Source of the DNA: Candidatus Poribacteria bacterium
GTDB taxonomy: Bacteria; Poribacteria; WGA-4E; WGA-3G
Length of the DNA: 13,350 bases
Assembly (NCBI GenBank): GCA_009845505.1
Contig: VXZL01000214.1
Span: 1-13,350 of the forward strand
Direction: 5' to 3'
Made by a program: the position numbers and the translations under genes. The notes below the pieces were generated by a model. The model saw only the letters and a list, made by a program, of their open reading frames with translations, was not told the DNA's origin and did not search any database. Shown here piece by piece: positions 6,534 to 13,350 of this stretch; position 1 is the first letter of the stretch, and each line of letters starts with the position of its first letter.

Positions 6534-8258
6534 TCATTTAAACACGGACGTGTTCCATAGGAGAATCGTTCCGTCCAGCCCGCCACTGACAAGTATCTTG
6601 CCATTCGCAGAGAAACTCACGCACAAAACCTCATCCGTATGCCCTGTGAGGGGTTTCAAAGGGTTGCCCGTCTCGGCATCCCATAACCCAACCAAGCCGT
6701 CCGTACCCCCACTGGCGATGGTCTTGCCATCGGGTGAAAAACTGATGCTTTTCACCTCACCCGTGTGCGCTATGATAGATTTCAAGCGGTTGCCCGTTCC
6801 AACATCCCATAACCGCACAGCACCGTCCACACTGCCACTGGCGATGGTCTTGCCATCGGGTGAAAGACTCACACTCTCAACAGTACCCGTATGTCCTGTA
6901 AAGGGTTTCAAGAGGTTGCCCGTCCCGACATCCCATAACCGCACGGCACCGTCCGTACCCCCACTGGCGAGCCTCTCGCTATCAGCGGAGAGACTCACAC
7001 TTCTAACGCTACCCGTATGTCCCTCGAAGGTTTTTAAGTGTTTGCCCGTTTCAGCATCCCATAACCAAACCGAACCGTCCCTACTCGCACTGACGAGTGT
7101 CTTGCCGTCAGGTGAAAAACTTACACCGTCAACATTATCTTTATGCCCAGTGAGGGATTTCAAAAGCGTACCTGTCTCGGTGTCCCATAAACGAACCGTA
7201 GGGGCATCATTCGTACTGACAAGCATTTTGTTATCAGGTGAAAAACGCACATGCTCAACCCGCCCTGTATGTCCCTTAAGGGATTTCAAGAGGGTGCCCG
7301 TCTGAGTATCCCATAACCGAACCGAACCGTCCATACTCCCACTGGCAAGTATCTTGCCATTAGGGGAGAAACTCGCACGCAAAACCCACCGTGTATGTCC
7401 TCTAAGGGATTTCAAGAGGGTGCCCGTCTCAACATTCCAAAGTTGAACCCTATGGTCCTCACTCGCACTGACGAGCACCTTGCCGTCAGGTGAAAAATCC
7501 GTAGCCGTCTTCAGGAGTCGGTCGCCGTATCCAGGATGAAAATTGAAACCCAGAACATCACGGCTCTTCACCGTAACGGCCTTCAAGAGGGTGCCAGTGC
7601 CGACATCCCAGAGCCGAATGGTATTGTCCCTATCCACACTGATGAGTGTCTTGCCATCGGGTGAAAAACTTACACGCAAAATCCACCCTGTATGCCCTTT
7701 GAGGGATTTCAATAGAGTGCCGGTGTTGATATCCCAGAGCCGAATCGTCTTATCCGAAGCCACACCGACGATCATCTTGCCATCAGGAGAGAAGCGGGTA
7801 CTCATAAGATTGTAAGGCCAACCGCCCTGGTGATTATATCTATGCCCTTCGAGGGATTTCAAGAAAGTGCCTGTTTCAACATCCCATAGCCAAACCGAAC
7901 CGCCCCAACTCGCACTGCCGCTGACAATCATCTTGCCATCGGGCGAAAAACTCACACTCAAAACCTCATTCGTATGCCTTTTGAGGGATTGCAAGAGGGT
8001 GCCCGTCTCAATATCCCATAACTGAACTGTAGGGTCATCACTCGTACTGACGATCATCTTGCCGTCGGGTGAAAAACTCATATTCCTCATACTACCGGTG
8101 TGCGCCGCAAATACGTCAATTTCTTTCCCCGTCTGGACATCATAGAGCCAAATACCGATAGATGTTGTTACGGCAAGCCGAGTACCATCTGGTGAAAATT
8201 GGAGTTCCTTTATACTGCCTTTTCCAAGACGCATTATGGCACCTTCAGGGAGACCCAC
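6534..8258 (-). CDS. WD40-repeat beta-propeller protein (signal peptide out of frame)
   Basis: This long open frame codes for 13 recognisable WD40 repeats of about 42 residues, with typical units such as FSPDGK, LASGSMDGSVRLWD and LLKSLKGHT. That is enough for one seven-bladed propeller plus most or all of a second. WD40 propellers are scaffolds for protein binding and no catalytic domain is visible. The first codon in this frame with start potential is a GTG at 8258, with no ribosome binding site, in the middle of what reads as a conserved segment (GLPEGAIMRLGKGSI). The true start is almost certainly ATG 8347 in a different frame, where a signal peptide is encoded; see the separate entry. 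The intact form would be a secreted or periplasmic protein. It lies downstream of the sigma-LRR gene on the same strand and probably shares its transcript. Confidence 0.88.
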   Translation of the reverse strand: MGLPEGAIMRLGKGSIKELQFSPDGTRLAVTTSIGIWLYDVQTGKEIDVFAAHTGSMRNMSFSPDGKMIVSTSDDPTVQLWDIETGTLLQSLKRHTNEVLSVSFSPDGKMIVSGSASWGGSVWLWDVETGTFLKSLEGHRYNHQGGWPYNLMSTRFSPDGKMIVGVASDKTIRLWDINTGTLLKSLKGHTGWILRVSFSPDGKTLISVDRDNTIRLWDVGTGTLLKAVTVKSRDVLGFNFHPGYGDRLLKTATDFSPDGKVLVSASEDHRVQLWNVETGTLLKSLRGHTRWVLRASFSPNGKILASGSMDGSVRLWDTQTGTLLKSLKGHTGRVEHVRFSPDNKMLVSTNDAPTVRLWDTETGTLLKSLTGHKDNVDGVSFSPDGKTLVSASRDGSVWLWDAETGKHLKTFEGHTGSVRSVSLSADSERLASGGTDGAVRLWDVGTGNLLKPFTGHTGTVESVSLSPDGKTIASGSVDGAVRLWDVGTGNRLKSIIAHTGEVKSISFSPDGKTIASGGTDGLVGLWDAETGNPLKPLTGHTDEVLCVSFSANGKILVSGGLDGTILLWNTSVFK

Positions 8259-8347
8259 TGGGTGTAGTTTTGGGCAAATACGTTTGGGATAGAGAAAATT
8301 AAAACCAGGATCAATGGCAAAAAAATGGGAAATCGTCTCATAGACAT
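8234..8347 (-). CDS. Signal-peptide fragment of the WD40 gene, separated by a frameshift
   Basis: ATG 8347 is preceded by AAGGAG at an ideal six-base distance and begins MSMRRFPIFLPLILVLIF, followed by SIPNVFAQNYTQWV. This is a textbook Sec signal peptide with cleavage predicted after VFA. The frame stops at 8234-8236. Adding one base at the GGG run (plus-strand 8254-8256) would fuse it in frame as QNYTQW-GLPEGAIMRLGKG to the WD40 repeats. As printed, the ribosome would make only a 37-residue peptide. This is either a real inactivating or phase-variable frameshift, or a one-base sequencing or assembly error in a short G run. Confidence 0.72.
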   Translation of the reverse strand: MSMRRFPIFLPLILVLIFSIPNVFAQNYTQWVSLKVP

Positions 8348-8392
8348 CTGTAACTCCTTGTTATCTTTTCCATCGTATCGGGTCTATAGGAT

Positions 8393-11212
8393 TCAATCCA
8401 ACTCTGTAAGATTCAATCCGACGAGCGGTGTCCGATCAGTTATCGGATTCCCTTGGGTTAACAGCGTCCGCAATGCAACTAACCCTGTAAGGGGTGTGAT
8501 GTCTCTAATAGCATTGTCTCTAATATTCAAGGTCCGCAGTCTCTTCAACTCAGCGAGCGGACGGATATCTGCTATCTTACTATCCTCCAGCGAGAGCTGC
8601 TCCAAGTTAATGAGATTCACCAGTGGGCGTAGGTCTGTTATCGGATTTCGACTCAGGTTAAGTTCTCTGAGGTTCGTGGCAAACTCTAAGCCACTAATGT
8701 TATCGATGCCTTTATCGGAGACCTTTAACTCCTGTAATCGTAGCATTTTTTCTTTTGTAAGCGGTACGTCTGGTAGCAGTCCCATCTCACCGCGCACTGC
8801 AATGCGCAACGCAGCGTCTGGCATCCACGCTTCGGCGGGATCGGTTTGTTGGGTCGTCTGTTCGATAACATCGTATTTGAAGTCTGTGAGCTTCAGTTTG
8901 GAGAGCGGCGTGAAGTCTGTTATCGGATTTCCCTGTACCCACAAAGTTTCTAAGGCAGTTAACCCCGAAAGTGGATGTACGGCTTCGATGGCGTTATGTC
9001 TAATATCCAAGACGCGCAGTTTCGTCAACCCCGCGAGGGGAAGGATATCCGAAATCCCGCTGTTTTCCAGACAGAGATACTCTAAGGCAGTGAGACGCGC
9101 TAACTGACGCACGTCTATGAGCGGACTGTTACTCACGTCGAGTTCTCTAAGATTCAATCTGTAGAGTGGACTTAAGTCTATTATCGGATTCCCTTCAATG
9201 GATAATATCCGCAGTTTTGTCAATCTCGAAAGCGGTGCTATATCCAAAATGCCGTTTCTTCGTAGAGAGAGAGTCTCTAAGTTTATTAAATTCGTCAACA
9301 GATGGAGATCAAGGTTTACCATGGGTGGGGAGACATCTCCGATATGTAAGACTTTAAGTTTCGTTAAGTTTGCGAGCGGTCGTAAGTCTGTTATTGGATT
9401 CTCACTCAGGTACAGTTCTCTGAGATTCGTGGCAAATTCTAAACCTGTGATGTCAAGGATACCTGTGCCTCCCGCATCAAGGTACACCAATCTTAACATC
9501 TTCTCTTTTGTCAATGGAACATCTGGTAGGAGTCCGATCTCACCGCGAACGACGGCGCGCAACGCTGGATCTGGCATCCATGCCTCAGAAGGTTGTGTTT
9601 GGACTGCGGGATCCGCGACGGCATCGTATTTTAGATCTGTGAGATTCAGTTTGGAGAGGGGATGCAAGTCTTGTATCGGATTCATCTTGATCCACAATGC
9701 TTGCAGATTCATCAAGCCTGTGAGTGGACTGAAGTCTTTAACATGATTGTCTGTCAGGATTAGATGCTTCAGGCTTTTCAAATTTGCGAGCGGCGCAACG
9801 TTTTGAACGTGATTGTCAAAAAGGTCTAATTTTTCTAAGTTTATCAGATTCACGAGGGGACTGAGATCGTCCACATAATTGTCAGCCAAATTCAGATAGG
9901 TGAGGGCAGTCAGGGAACGCAGTGGAGATATATCGGTTACTTGGTTATTCCAGAGGCTGAGCCCAGTTAGATAGGTCAAGTTCGTGAGGGGTCTCACGTC
10001 TGAGACTTGATTACCACCAACATTGAGATTGGTTAGGGCAGTGAGGGCAGCGAGTGGTCTTAAGTCAGTAACATAATTACCCGCATCGCCTAAATGTAAA
10101 TCCACTAAATTTTGGGCAAATTCCAAGCCCTTTAAATCCGTAATACCTTTTCCACTCGCATGTAGGCGATGGAGTTCCAGCATTATCTCCTGCGTTAAAG
10201 GGGTGCCTGCCGGAAGTGCCAATTCCTCCCGAACAGCGGCACGCAAGGCGGGATCGGGCATCCAAGGGACGGTATCCGCTGAGTCCACCGATGCCCCCGG
10301 TGTTGCGGCTGTTTCGGATCCTTGTAATCCGGGACTATTGGTTTCATCGGTCATGAGGGTACGTCCGAATTGATTTTGAAGTGCCGGTTTGGCGTCGGTG
10401 TCAAGGACAATGAGTGTCTCAATAATTTCGATGGTCGGTTCCGATGCTGCCTCGAAACTGTAGGGTCTCTGAAACCGGGCAAGGTATTTGTTGCTGAGTC
10501 CGAGCATCAGCAGCACCAAAATCGCAGCTGCACCGGCTGCGATCCATGGAATGACGGGTTTCGTAGTTGGAGACGGGGTTGACTTCATATTGACGGTTTT
10601 CTGGGTGATGTTTTCTACGAGGTCAGCAGAAAGTTGGACCCCTCCGAGCGTCTCTTGTATCAAGAGTGTTTCATTTTCTTGTAAACGGTGGCGTGCGCGC
10701 TGCAGACGACTGGTAATCGTATTCACAGAGACCCCAAGGAATCTGCTAATCTCGCGAGTCGTCATTTCACCGAGATAATAGAGCGTCATAACAGTCCGTT
10801 CGCTCTCTGGGAGTTTATCGAGGAGTTTCTTGACGAGGGCCTGACGATGTTCAGCAGATTCAGCTTCGCGTTGCTCTGATACATAACGGGTGTATGTGGA
10901 TTTATCAATTGCTTCCATAGCTGTCTCCAACAACTGGAGTTCGGATTTATGCTTTCGCCGCCAATTGCTGCAGCGTCGACTTGTCATGACATAAAGCCAT
11001 CCAGCAAACTGACGGGGGTCCTTGAGGGTTGAAAGTTTATTGTAGACTTGGAGGAAGGTGTCTTGGGTAATCTCTTCAGCATGGTGAAAGTCGCCGATCT
11101 TCCGCCACGCCAGGGCGTGCACGCTTTTCTGATATTTTCGGACTAAAGCCGTGAAGGCTGCGTCATCGCCCGACAAAATCCTGTGGATCAGTTGAACATC
11201 TTCTTCTATCAT
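8393..11212 (-). CDS. Membrane-tethered ECF sigma factor fused to extracytoplasmic leucine-rich repeats
   Basis: This single 939-residue frame joins three parts. Residues 1-180 are an ECF sigma factor: region 2 (DDAAFTALVRKYQKSVHALA through HAEEITQDTFLQVYNKL and FAGWLYVMTSRRCSNWRRK) and region 4 (LPESERTVMTLYYLGEMTTREISRFLGVSVNTITSRLQRARHRL). Residues about 222-240 (PWIAAGAAAILVLLMLGL) form one membrane helix. Residues 317-939 are three modules, each opening with WMPDxALR and continuing into 22-residue internalin-like LRRs (LTALTYLNLADNYVDDLSPL type). With the sigma domain inside, the LRRs should lie outside the cytoplasmic membrane. Known single-domain ECF factors are about 170-200 residues, so the C-terminal 750 residues are an extension. 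GGAGG lies six bases before the ATG, and a sigma70-like promoter lies about 85 bases upstream. It could be a one-protein transmembrane regulator; the ligand, the target genes and any proteolytic release step are unknown. Confidence 0.92.
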   Translation of the reverse strand: MIEEDVQLIHRILSGDDAAFTALVRKYQKSVHALAWRKIGDFHHAEEITQDTFLQVYNKLSTLKDPRQFAGWLYVMTSRRCSNWRRKHKSELQLLETAMEAIDKSTYTRYVSEQREAESAEHRQALVKKLLDKLPESERTVMTLYYLGEMTTREISRFLGVSVNTITSRLQRARHRLQENETLLIQETLGGVQLSADLVENITQKTVNMKSTPSPTTKPVIPWIAAGAAAILVLLMLGLSNKYLARFQRPYSFEAASEPTIEIIETLIVLDTDAKPALQNQFGRTLMTDETNSPGLQGSETAATPGASVDSADTVPWMPDPALRAAVREELALPAGTPLTQEIMLELHRLHASGKGITDLKGLEFAQNLVDLHLGDAGNYVTDLRPLAALTALTNLNVGGNQVSDVRPLTNLTYLTGLSLWNNQVTDISPLRSLTALTYLNLADNYVDDLSPLVNLINLEKLDLFDNHVQNVAPLANLKSLKHLILTDNHVKDFSPLTGLMNLQALWIKMNPIQDLHPLSKLNLTDLKYDAVADPAVQTQPSEAWMPDPALRAVVRGEIGLLPDVPLTKEKMLRLVYLDAGGTGILDITGLEFATNLRELYLSENPITDLRPLANLTKLKVLHIGDVSPPMVNLDLHLLTNLINLETLSLRRNGILDIAPLSRLTKLRILSIEGNPIIDLSPLYRLNLRELDVSNSPLIDVRQLARLTALEYLCLENSGISDILPLAGLTKLRVLDIRHNAIEAVHPLSGLTALETLWVQGNPITDFTPLSKLKLTDFKYDVIEQTTQQTDPAEAWMPDAALRIAVRGEMGLLPDVPLTKEKMLRLQELKVSDKGIDNISGLEFATNLRELNLSRNPITDLRPLVNLINLEQLSLEDSKIADIRPLAELKRLRTLNIRDNAIRDITPLTGLVALRTLLTQGNPITDRTPLVGLNLTELD
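8396..10264 (-). repeat. Three-fold internal duplication: cap plus LRR modules
   Basis: Three related modules begin at Trp317 (10264), Trp545 (9580) and Trp796 (8827). Each starts with WMPDxALRxxVR, continues with PLTxExMLxL and GLEFAxNL, then runs into LRRs, and ends around LNLTDLKYD or an equivalent. Modules 2 and 3 share GLLPDVPLTKEKMLRL exactly. Module 3 is the shortest and stops at LNLTELD. This points to duplication of a whole cap-plus-LRR block rather than of single repeats. Confidence 0.85.
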
Positions 11213-11296
11213 TGTACGCCTCCATGATGAATGGATGGGGTTCGCCTCGTTTCTCGCTGAAGCGAAGTATACTCAGATTCGCAGCAGCCTTGGGTT

Positions 11297-11325
11297 AATA
11301 TACAACGCTTTAACGCGAAAGTCAA
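11297..11325 (-). promoter_or_regulatory. Sigma70-type promoter for the sigma-LRR gene
   Basis: On the - strand TTGACT (11325-11320) and TATATT (11302-11297) are separated by exactly 17 bases. Each hexamer differs from consensus at one position. Transcription would start near 11290, giving a leader of roughly 75-80 bases before the ATG at 11212. The sigma-LRR and WD40 genes, and perhaps the lipoprotein gene, would be served by it; no promoter is apparent in the 45-base gap after the sigma-LRR stop. Confidence 0.62.
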
Positions 11326-11336
11326 TTTACGGCAGT

Positions 11337-11364
11337 GCTGGTGCGATTTTCCAACCGCACCAGC
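11337..11364. other. Nine-bp hairpin between the LRR/dockerin gene and the sigma-LRR promoter
   Basis: GCTGGTGCG (11337-11345) and CGCACCAGC (11356-11364) are perfect inverted arms with a ten-base loop. The hairpin lies 37 bases after the stop of the upstream - strand gene and 11 bases before the -35 hexamer. The arms are GC-rich, but there is no T run after the stem on the - strand. It could be a non-canonical terminator for the upstream gene or a regulator-binding site. Confidence 0.5.
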
Positions 11365-11401
11365 TGGTTAGATATACGCTATGACGCGACGTAGTATACG
11401 C

Positions 11402-13350
11402 CTACTTCAAAATAAGCATCTTTCGCAGGAGCGAGACGTTATCTGCCTGAAATTGGTAGAAATAGATACCGCTTGCGACGCGTTCACCGACTTCGTTACG
11501 ACCATTCCAATACGCTGCACGACTCCGCTCTGTGTAATAACCCGCATGTTGATGTCCAAGGTTGAGTTGACGGACACGCGTACCACGCACATTGTAGATA
11601 GTGATTGTCACCTCACTCGGATTTGCCAAGTGATACGGTATCCATGTCTCTGGGTTGAACGGATTCGGATAGTTCGGAAGTAACGTCGTCTCCTCAGGAA
11701 CAAGCAGTGCCAAGAGACTTTCGAGATAAGCGATCCCTTCTCGGAAGGCAACAGAACCGTCATCTTCAAGTTGTGCCTGGTCTATCCACGCCTGTACCAT
11801 CGCAGAATCGAGGTTCTCAATATTGTCTATCACAAGCATGGCAGGGGACGCTGCGCCTGTCGACTCACCAAGATGTTGGGCGACGAGGATGAGATCCAAA
11901 ATGGTAATAGTACCGTCGTCGTTTACGTCTGCTTCAGCGTTTGCAGCTGCAGTTTCACCAAACCGCTGCGCGACCCGAATCAGATCCAGAATGCTGACGC
12001 GTCCGTCCTGATTCACATCCCATGCCGGATATTCTCCCACAGTTATAGTGAGGTGAGGCGCGTCCGTAGGTATAACCGTTCCTGTTGCAGAACCAAACTC
12101 AAAATCACTGAGTGTCACTTCGGTTTTCCCACTCGCCTTTGCTGCGAATGTTATTGACAATAACGGACCTGATCCTTTAACCCCGTCTTCAGAGATGTGA
12201 GCAGCACTGAGTCCGGTAATCTTCCCCAATCTGTTATTGATAGTTCCTTTTTGAAAGAAAGTCGTTCCACCGCCGGTCTTCAGAAAATCCCCTTCGCTAA
12301 CTTCAACGGCTTCGAGGGTCATCGGATCGAATGCGACATCAACCTGCCATCCGGCTAAATCGGCGACGTGTTCTGCATTGAGATCAACCGTAAACCTATC
12401 GCCAATGAGAACGTTTGTTGTGTTTGAAGAGAAGGCGAAATTGCCACCCGGCGGTATCACTGTGTATGCAGTGCCGTCTTCAAATCCGAACAAGCCCGTC
12501 CAACGGTTTTCTTCTGTCTCACTGCTCCCCCTCTCAAAAACAGCAACTAACATAAGGTTTGCTCCCTCTCTGAGCATGACAGGGATGAATTCTGTGTAAT
12601 ACGCGTTTCCTCTTGATGTCGGATAGTTGTGAACCAACGCGCCGTTGAGCCAAACTTTAACAGCGTCACCACTTCCAACAAGCATATTTACCTTCTGATT
12701 TTTCGGAGAACCTATGGTAATCAAACCGTAAGCAACATGACGGGCTGTATCGTCTGTAACTAAGCCTGTAGTTTTCACCACCTCATTTATGTTTCCGCGT
12801 GATGGTGAGATTTTGCCGATTGTCCAGACGTTGTTTCCAAGAGAGGCTCCCTCTTTCACGCCGTTTGTTGCGATGTCCAGTTCTGTTACGGTACCCTTAC
12901 TCATCCGTGCCAGAAAATCTATGCCGGATTTAGCAGCATCTATGCTCCACATGCCGGGCGTTGGCGCGATCATCCATAACCACGGCCCCTCTATTTTCGG
13001 GCCCTCTGTTGGGAACCCGGGGTTACCGGCTGTGAATATAGGAATCTTCCCGAATAAGTCTGCTATAGGTGAGAAATCCGATACATTATTGCCTTCAAGA
13101 CTTAAGTGTTCCAAGTGACTTAACGACGTGAGGGGCGATACGTCTGATATGCGATTATGCTGAAGCGACAGATCTCTCAAATTTGTTAGGTTTACGAGCG
13201 GTGAAAGGTCTGATAGGTCTCCCATACTATAAAGTACCAACCTTTTCAAATTTGTTAGATTTGCGAGTGGTGAAAGGTCTGATACCACCCCTGAGTTGTG
13301 GCCCATGTCAAGCCATCTCAAGTTTGTGAGGGCACTCAGCGGGGATATAT
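11402..13350 (-). CDS. Exported LRR / cohesin-like / dockerin protein with C-terminal sorting domain (5' end outside window)
   Basis: At least 648 residues of the C-terminal part are present; the frame continues past the right edge and no start is visible. In order: LRRs (NLTNLKRLVL, SDLSPLVNLTNLRDLSL; roughly the first 95 residues), a beta-sandwich resembling PA14 or carbohydrate-binding modules (VGSGDAVKVWLNGALVH), a cohesin-like domain (VDLNAEHVADLAGWQVDVAF to the LTITVG strand), a dockerin pair with two calcium loops (DVNQDGRVSILDL and DVNDDGTITILDL), and a terminal FlgD-like/T9SS-type sorting domain (NYPNPFNPETWIPY to GIYFYQF and LLRKMLILK). The protein is predicted to be exported and exposed on the cell surface or released. 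Its LRRs resemble those of the sigma-LRR protein encoded next, which suggests related binding partners. The protease or glycan role, if any, would lie in the missing N-terminal part. Confidence 0.9.
   Translation of the reverse strand, partial: ISPLSALTNLRWLDMGHNSGVVSDLSPLANLTNLKRLVLYSMGDLSDLSPLVNLTNLRDLSLQHNRISDVSPLTSLSHLEHLSLEGNNVSDFSPIADLFGKIPIFTAGNPGFPTEGPKIEGPWLWMIAPTPGMWSIDAAKSGIDFLARMSKGTVTELDIATNGVKEGASLGNNVWTIGKISPSRGNINEVVKTTGLVTDDTARHVAYGLITIGSPKNQKVNMLVGSGDAVKVWLNGALVHNYPTSRGNAYYTEFIPVMLREGANLMLVAVFERGSSETEENRWTGLFGFEDGTAYTVIPPGGNFAFSSNTTNVLIGDRFTVDLNAEHVADLAGWQVDVAFDPMTLEAVEVSEGDFLKTGGGTTFFQKGTINNRLGKITGLSAAHISEDGVKGSGPLLSITFAAKASGKTEVTLSDFEFGSATGTVIPTDAPHLTITVGEYPAWDVNQDGRVSILDLIRVAQRFGETAAANAEADVNDDGTITILDLILVAQHLGESTGAASPAMLVIDNIENLDSAMVQAWIDQAQLEDDGSVAFREGIAYLESLLALLVPEETTLLPNYPNPFNPETWIPYHLANPSEVTITIYNVRGTRVRQLNLGHQHAGYYTERSRAAYWNGRNEVGERVASGIYFYQFQADNVSLLRKMLILK
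11940..12040 (-). other. Dockerin-type calcium-binding loops within the exported protein
   Basis: This DNA covers most of the dockerin segment: the first loop DVNQDGRVSILDLIRVAQRFG and the linker to the second (DVNDDGTITILDLILVAQHLG), which continues to about 11880. Asp, Asn, Asp and Gly fall at the expected EF-hand-like loop positions in both copies, so both loops look competent to bind calcium. Confidence 0.6.

Noticed and set aside
6445..7305. A 286-codon open frame on the + strand, opposite the WD40 gene
   Set aside because: It is the antisense shadow of the repetitive WD40 repeats; its protein repeats with the same period and has no independent signature.
8325..9107. A 260-codon open frame on the + strand, opposite the LRR region
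   Set aside because: It mirrors the LRR codons on the other strand, is Ser/Arg-rich with no recognisable domain, and overlaps a well-supported gene throughout.
11213..11401. Possible small gene or riboswitch in the spacer upstream of the sigma-LRR gene
   Set aside because: Apart from one hairpin and the promoter, no conserved aptamer-like structure or ribosome-bound short frame is visible.

Overview
The window is most like Candidatus Poribacteria or a close relative. This is inferred from protein style, not from any marker gene. The pointers are a C-terminal sorting domain with the NYPNPFNPETWIPY signature, a dockerin pair next to a cohesin-like domain, an ECF sigma factor carrying a membrane segment and leucine-rich repeats, a secreted WD40 protein, and short heptamer repeats between and inside genes. 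No rRNA, tRNA, insertion sequence or CRISPR array was seen.

Left part, + strand (1-5827). A large membrane-anchored coiled-coil protein resembling the DUF4175 group (19-3609) is followed by a Tat-exported protein with a GH-A-like glycosidase fold (about 3669-4862). Next comes a 194-base spacer with two hairpins and a heptamer tandem repeat, then a slipin/stomatin-type SPFH membrane protein (5057-5827). These three share a strand but show no obvious shared pathway.

Right part, - strand (5891-13350), converging on the slipin. Read in the direction of transcription it holds: (i) the 3' portion of an exported LRR / beta-sandwich / cohesin-like / dockerin / sorting-domain protein that enters from beyond the window; (ii) after a hairpin and a good sigma70-type promoter, a 939-residue protein joining an ECF sigma factor, one membrane helix and three LRR modules; (iii) 45 bases later, a WD40 protein whose signal peptide is now in another reading frame, consistent with loss of one G from a short G run; (iv) a small lipoprotein, preceded by the decayed tail of a tandem paralogue.

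The - strand genes suggest a surface-sensing unit. The sigma domain lies in the cytoplasm and the LRR domain is predicted to lie outside, so an extracellular binding event could control release or activity of the sigma domain. The neighbouring WD40, lipoprotein and LRR/cohesin/dockerin proteins would be exported partners or targets. The domain layout is read directly from the sequence; the regulatory scheme is inference.
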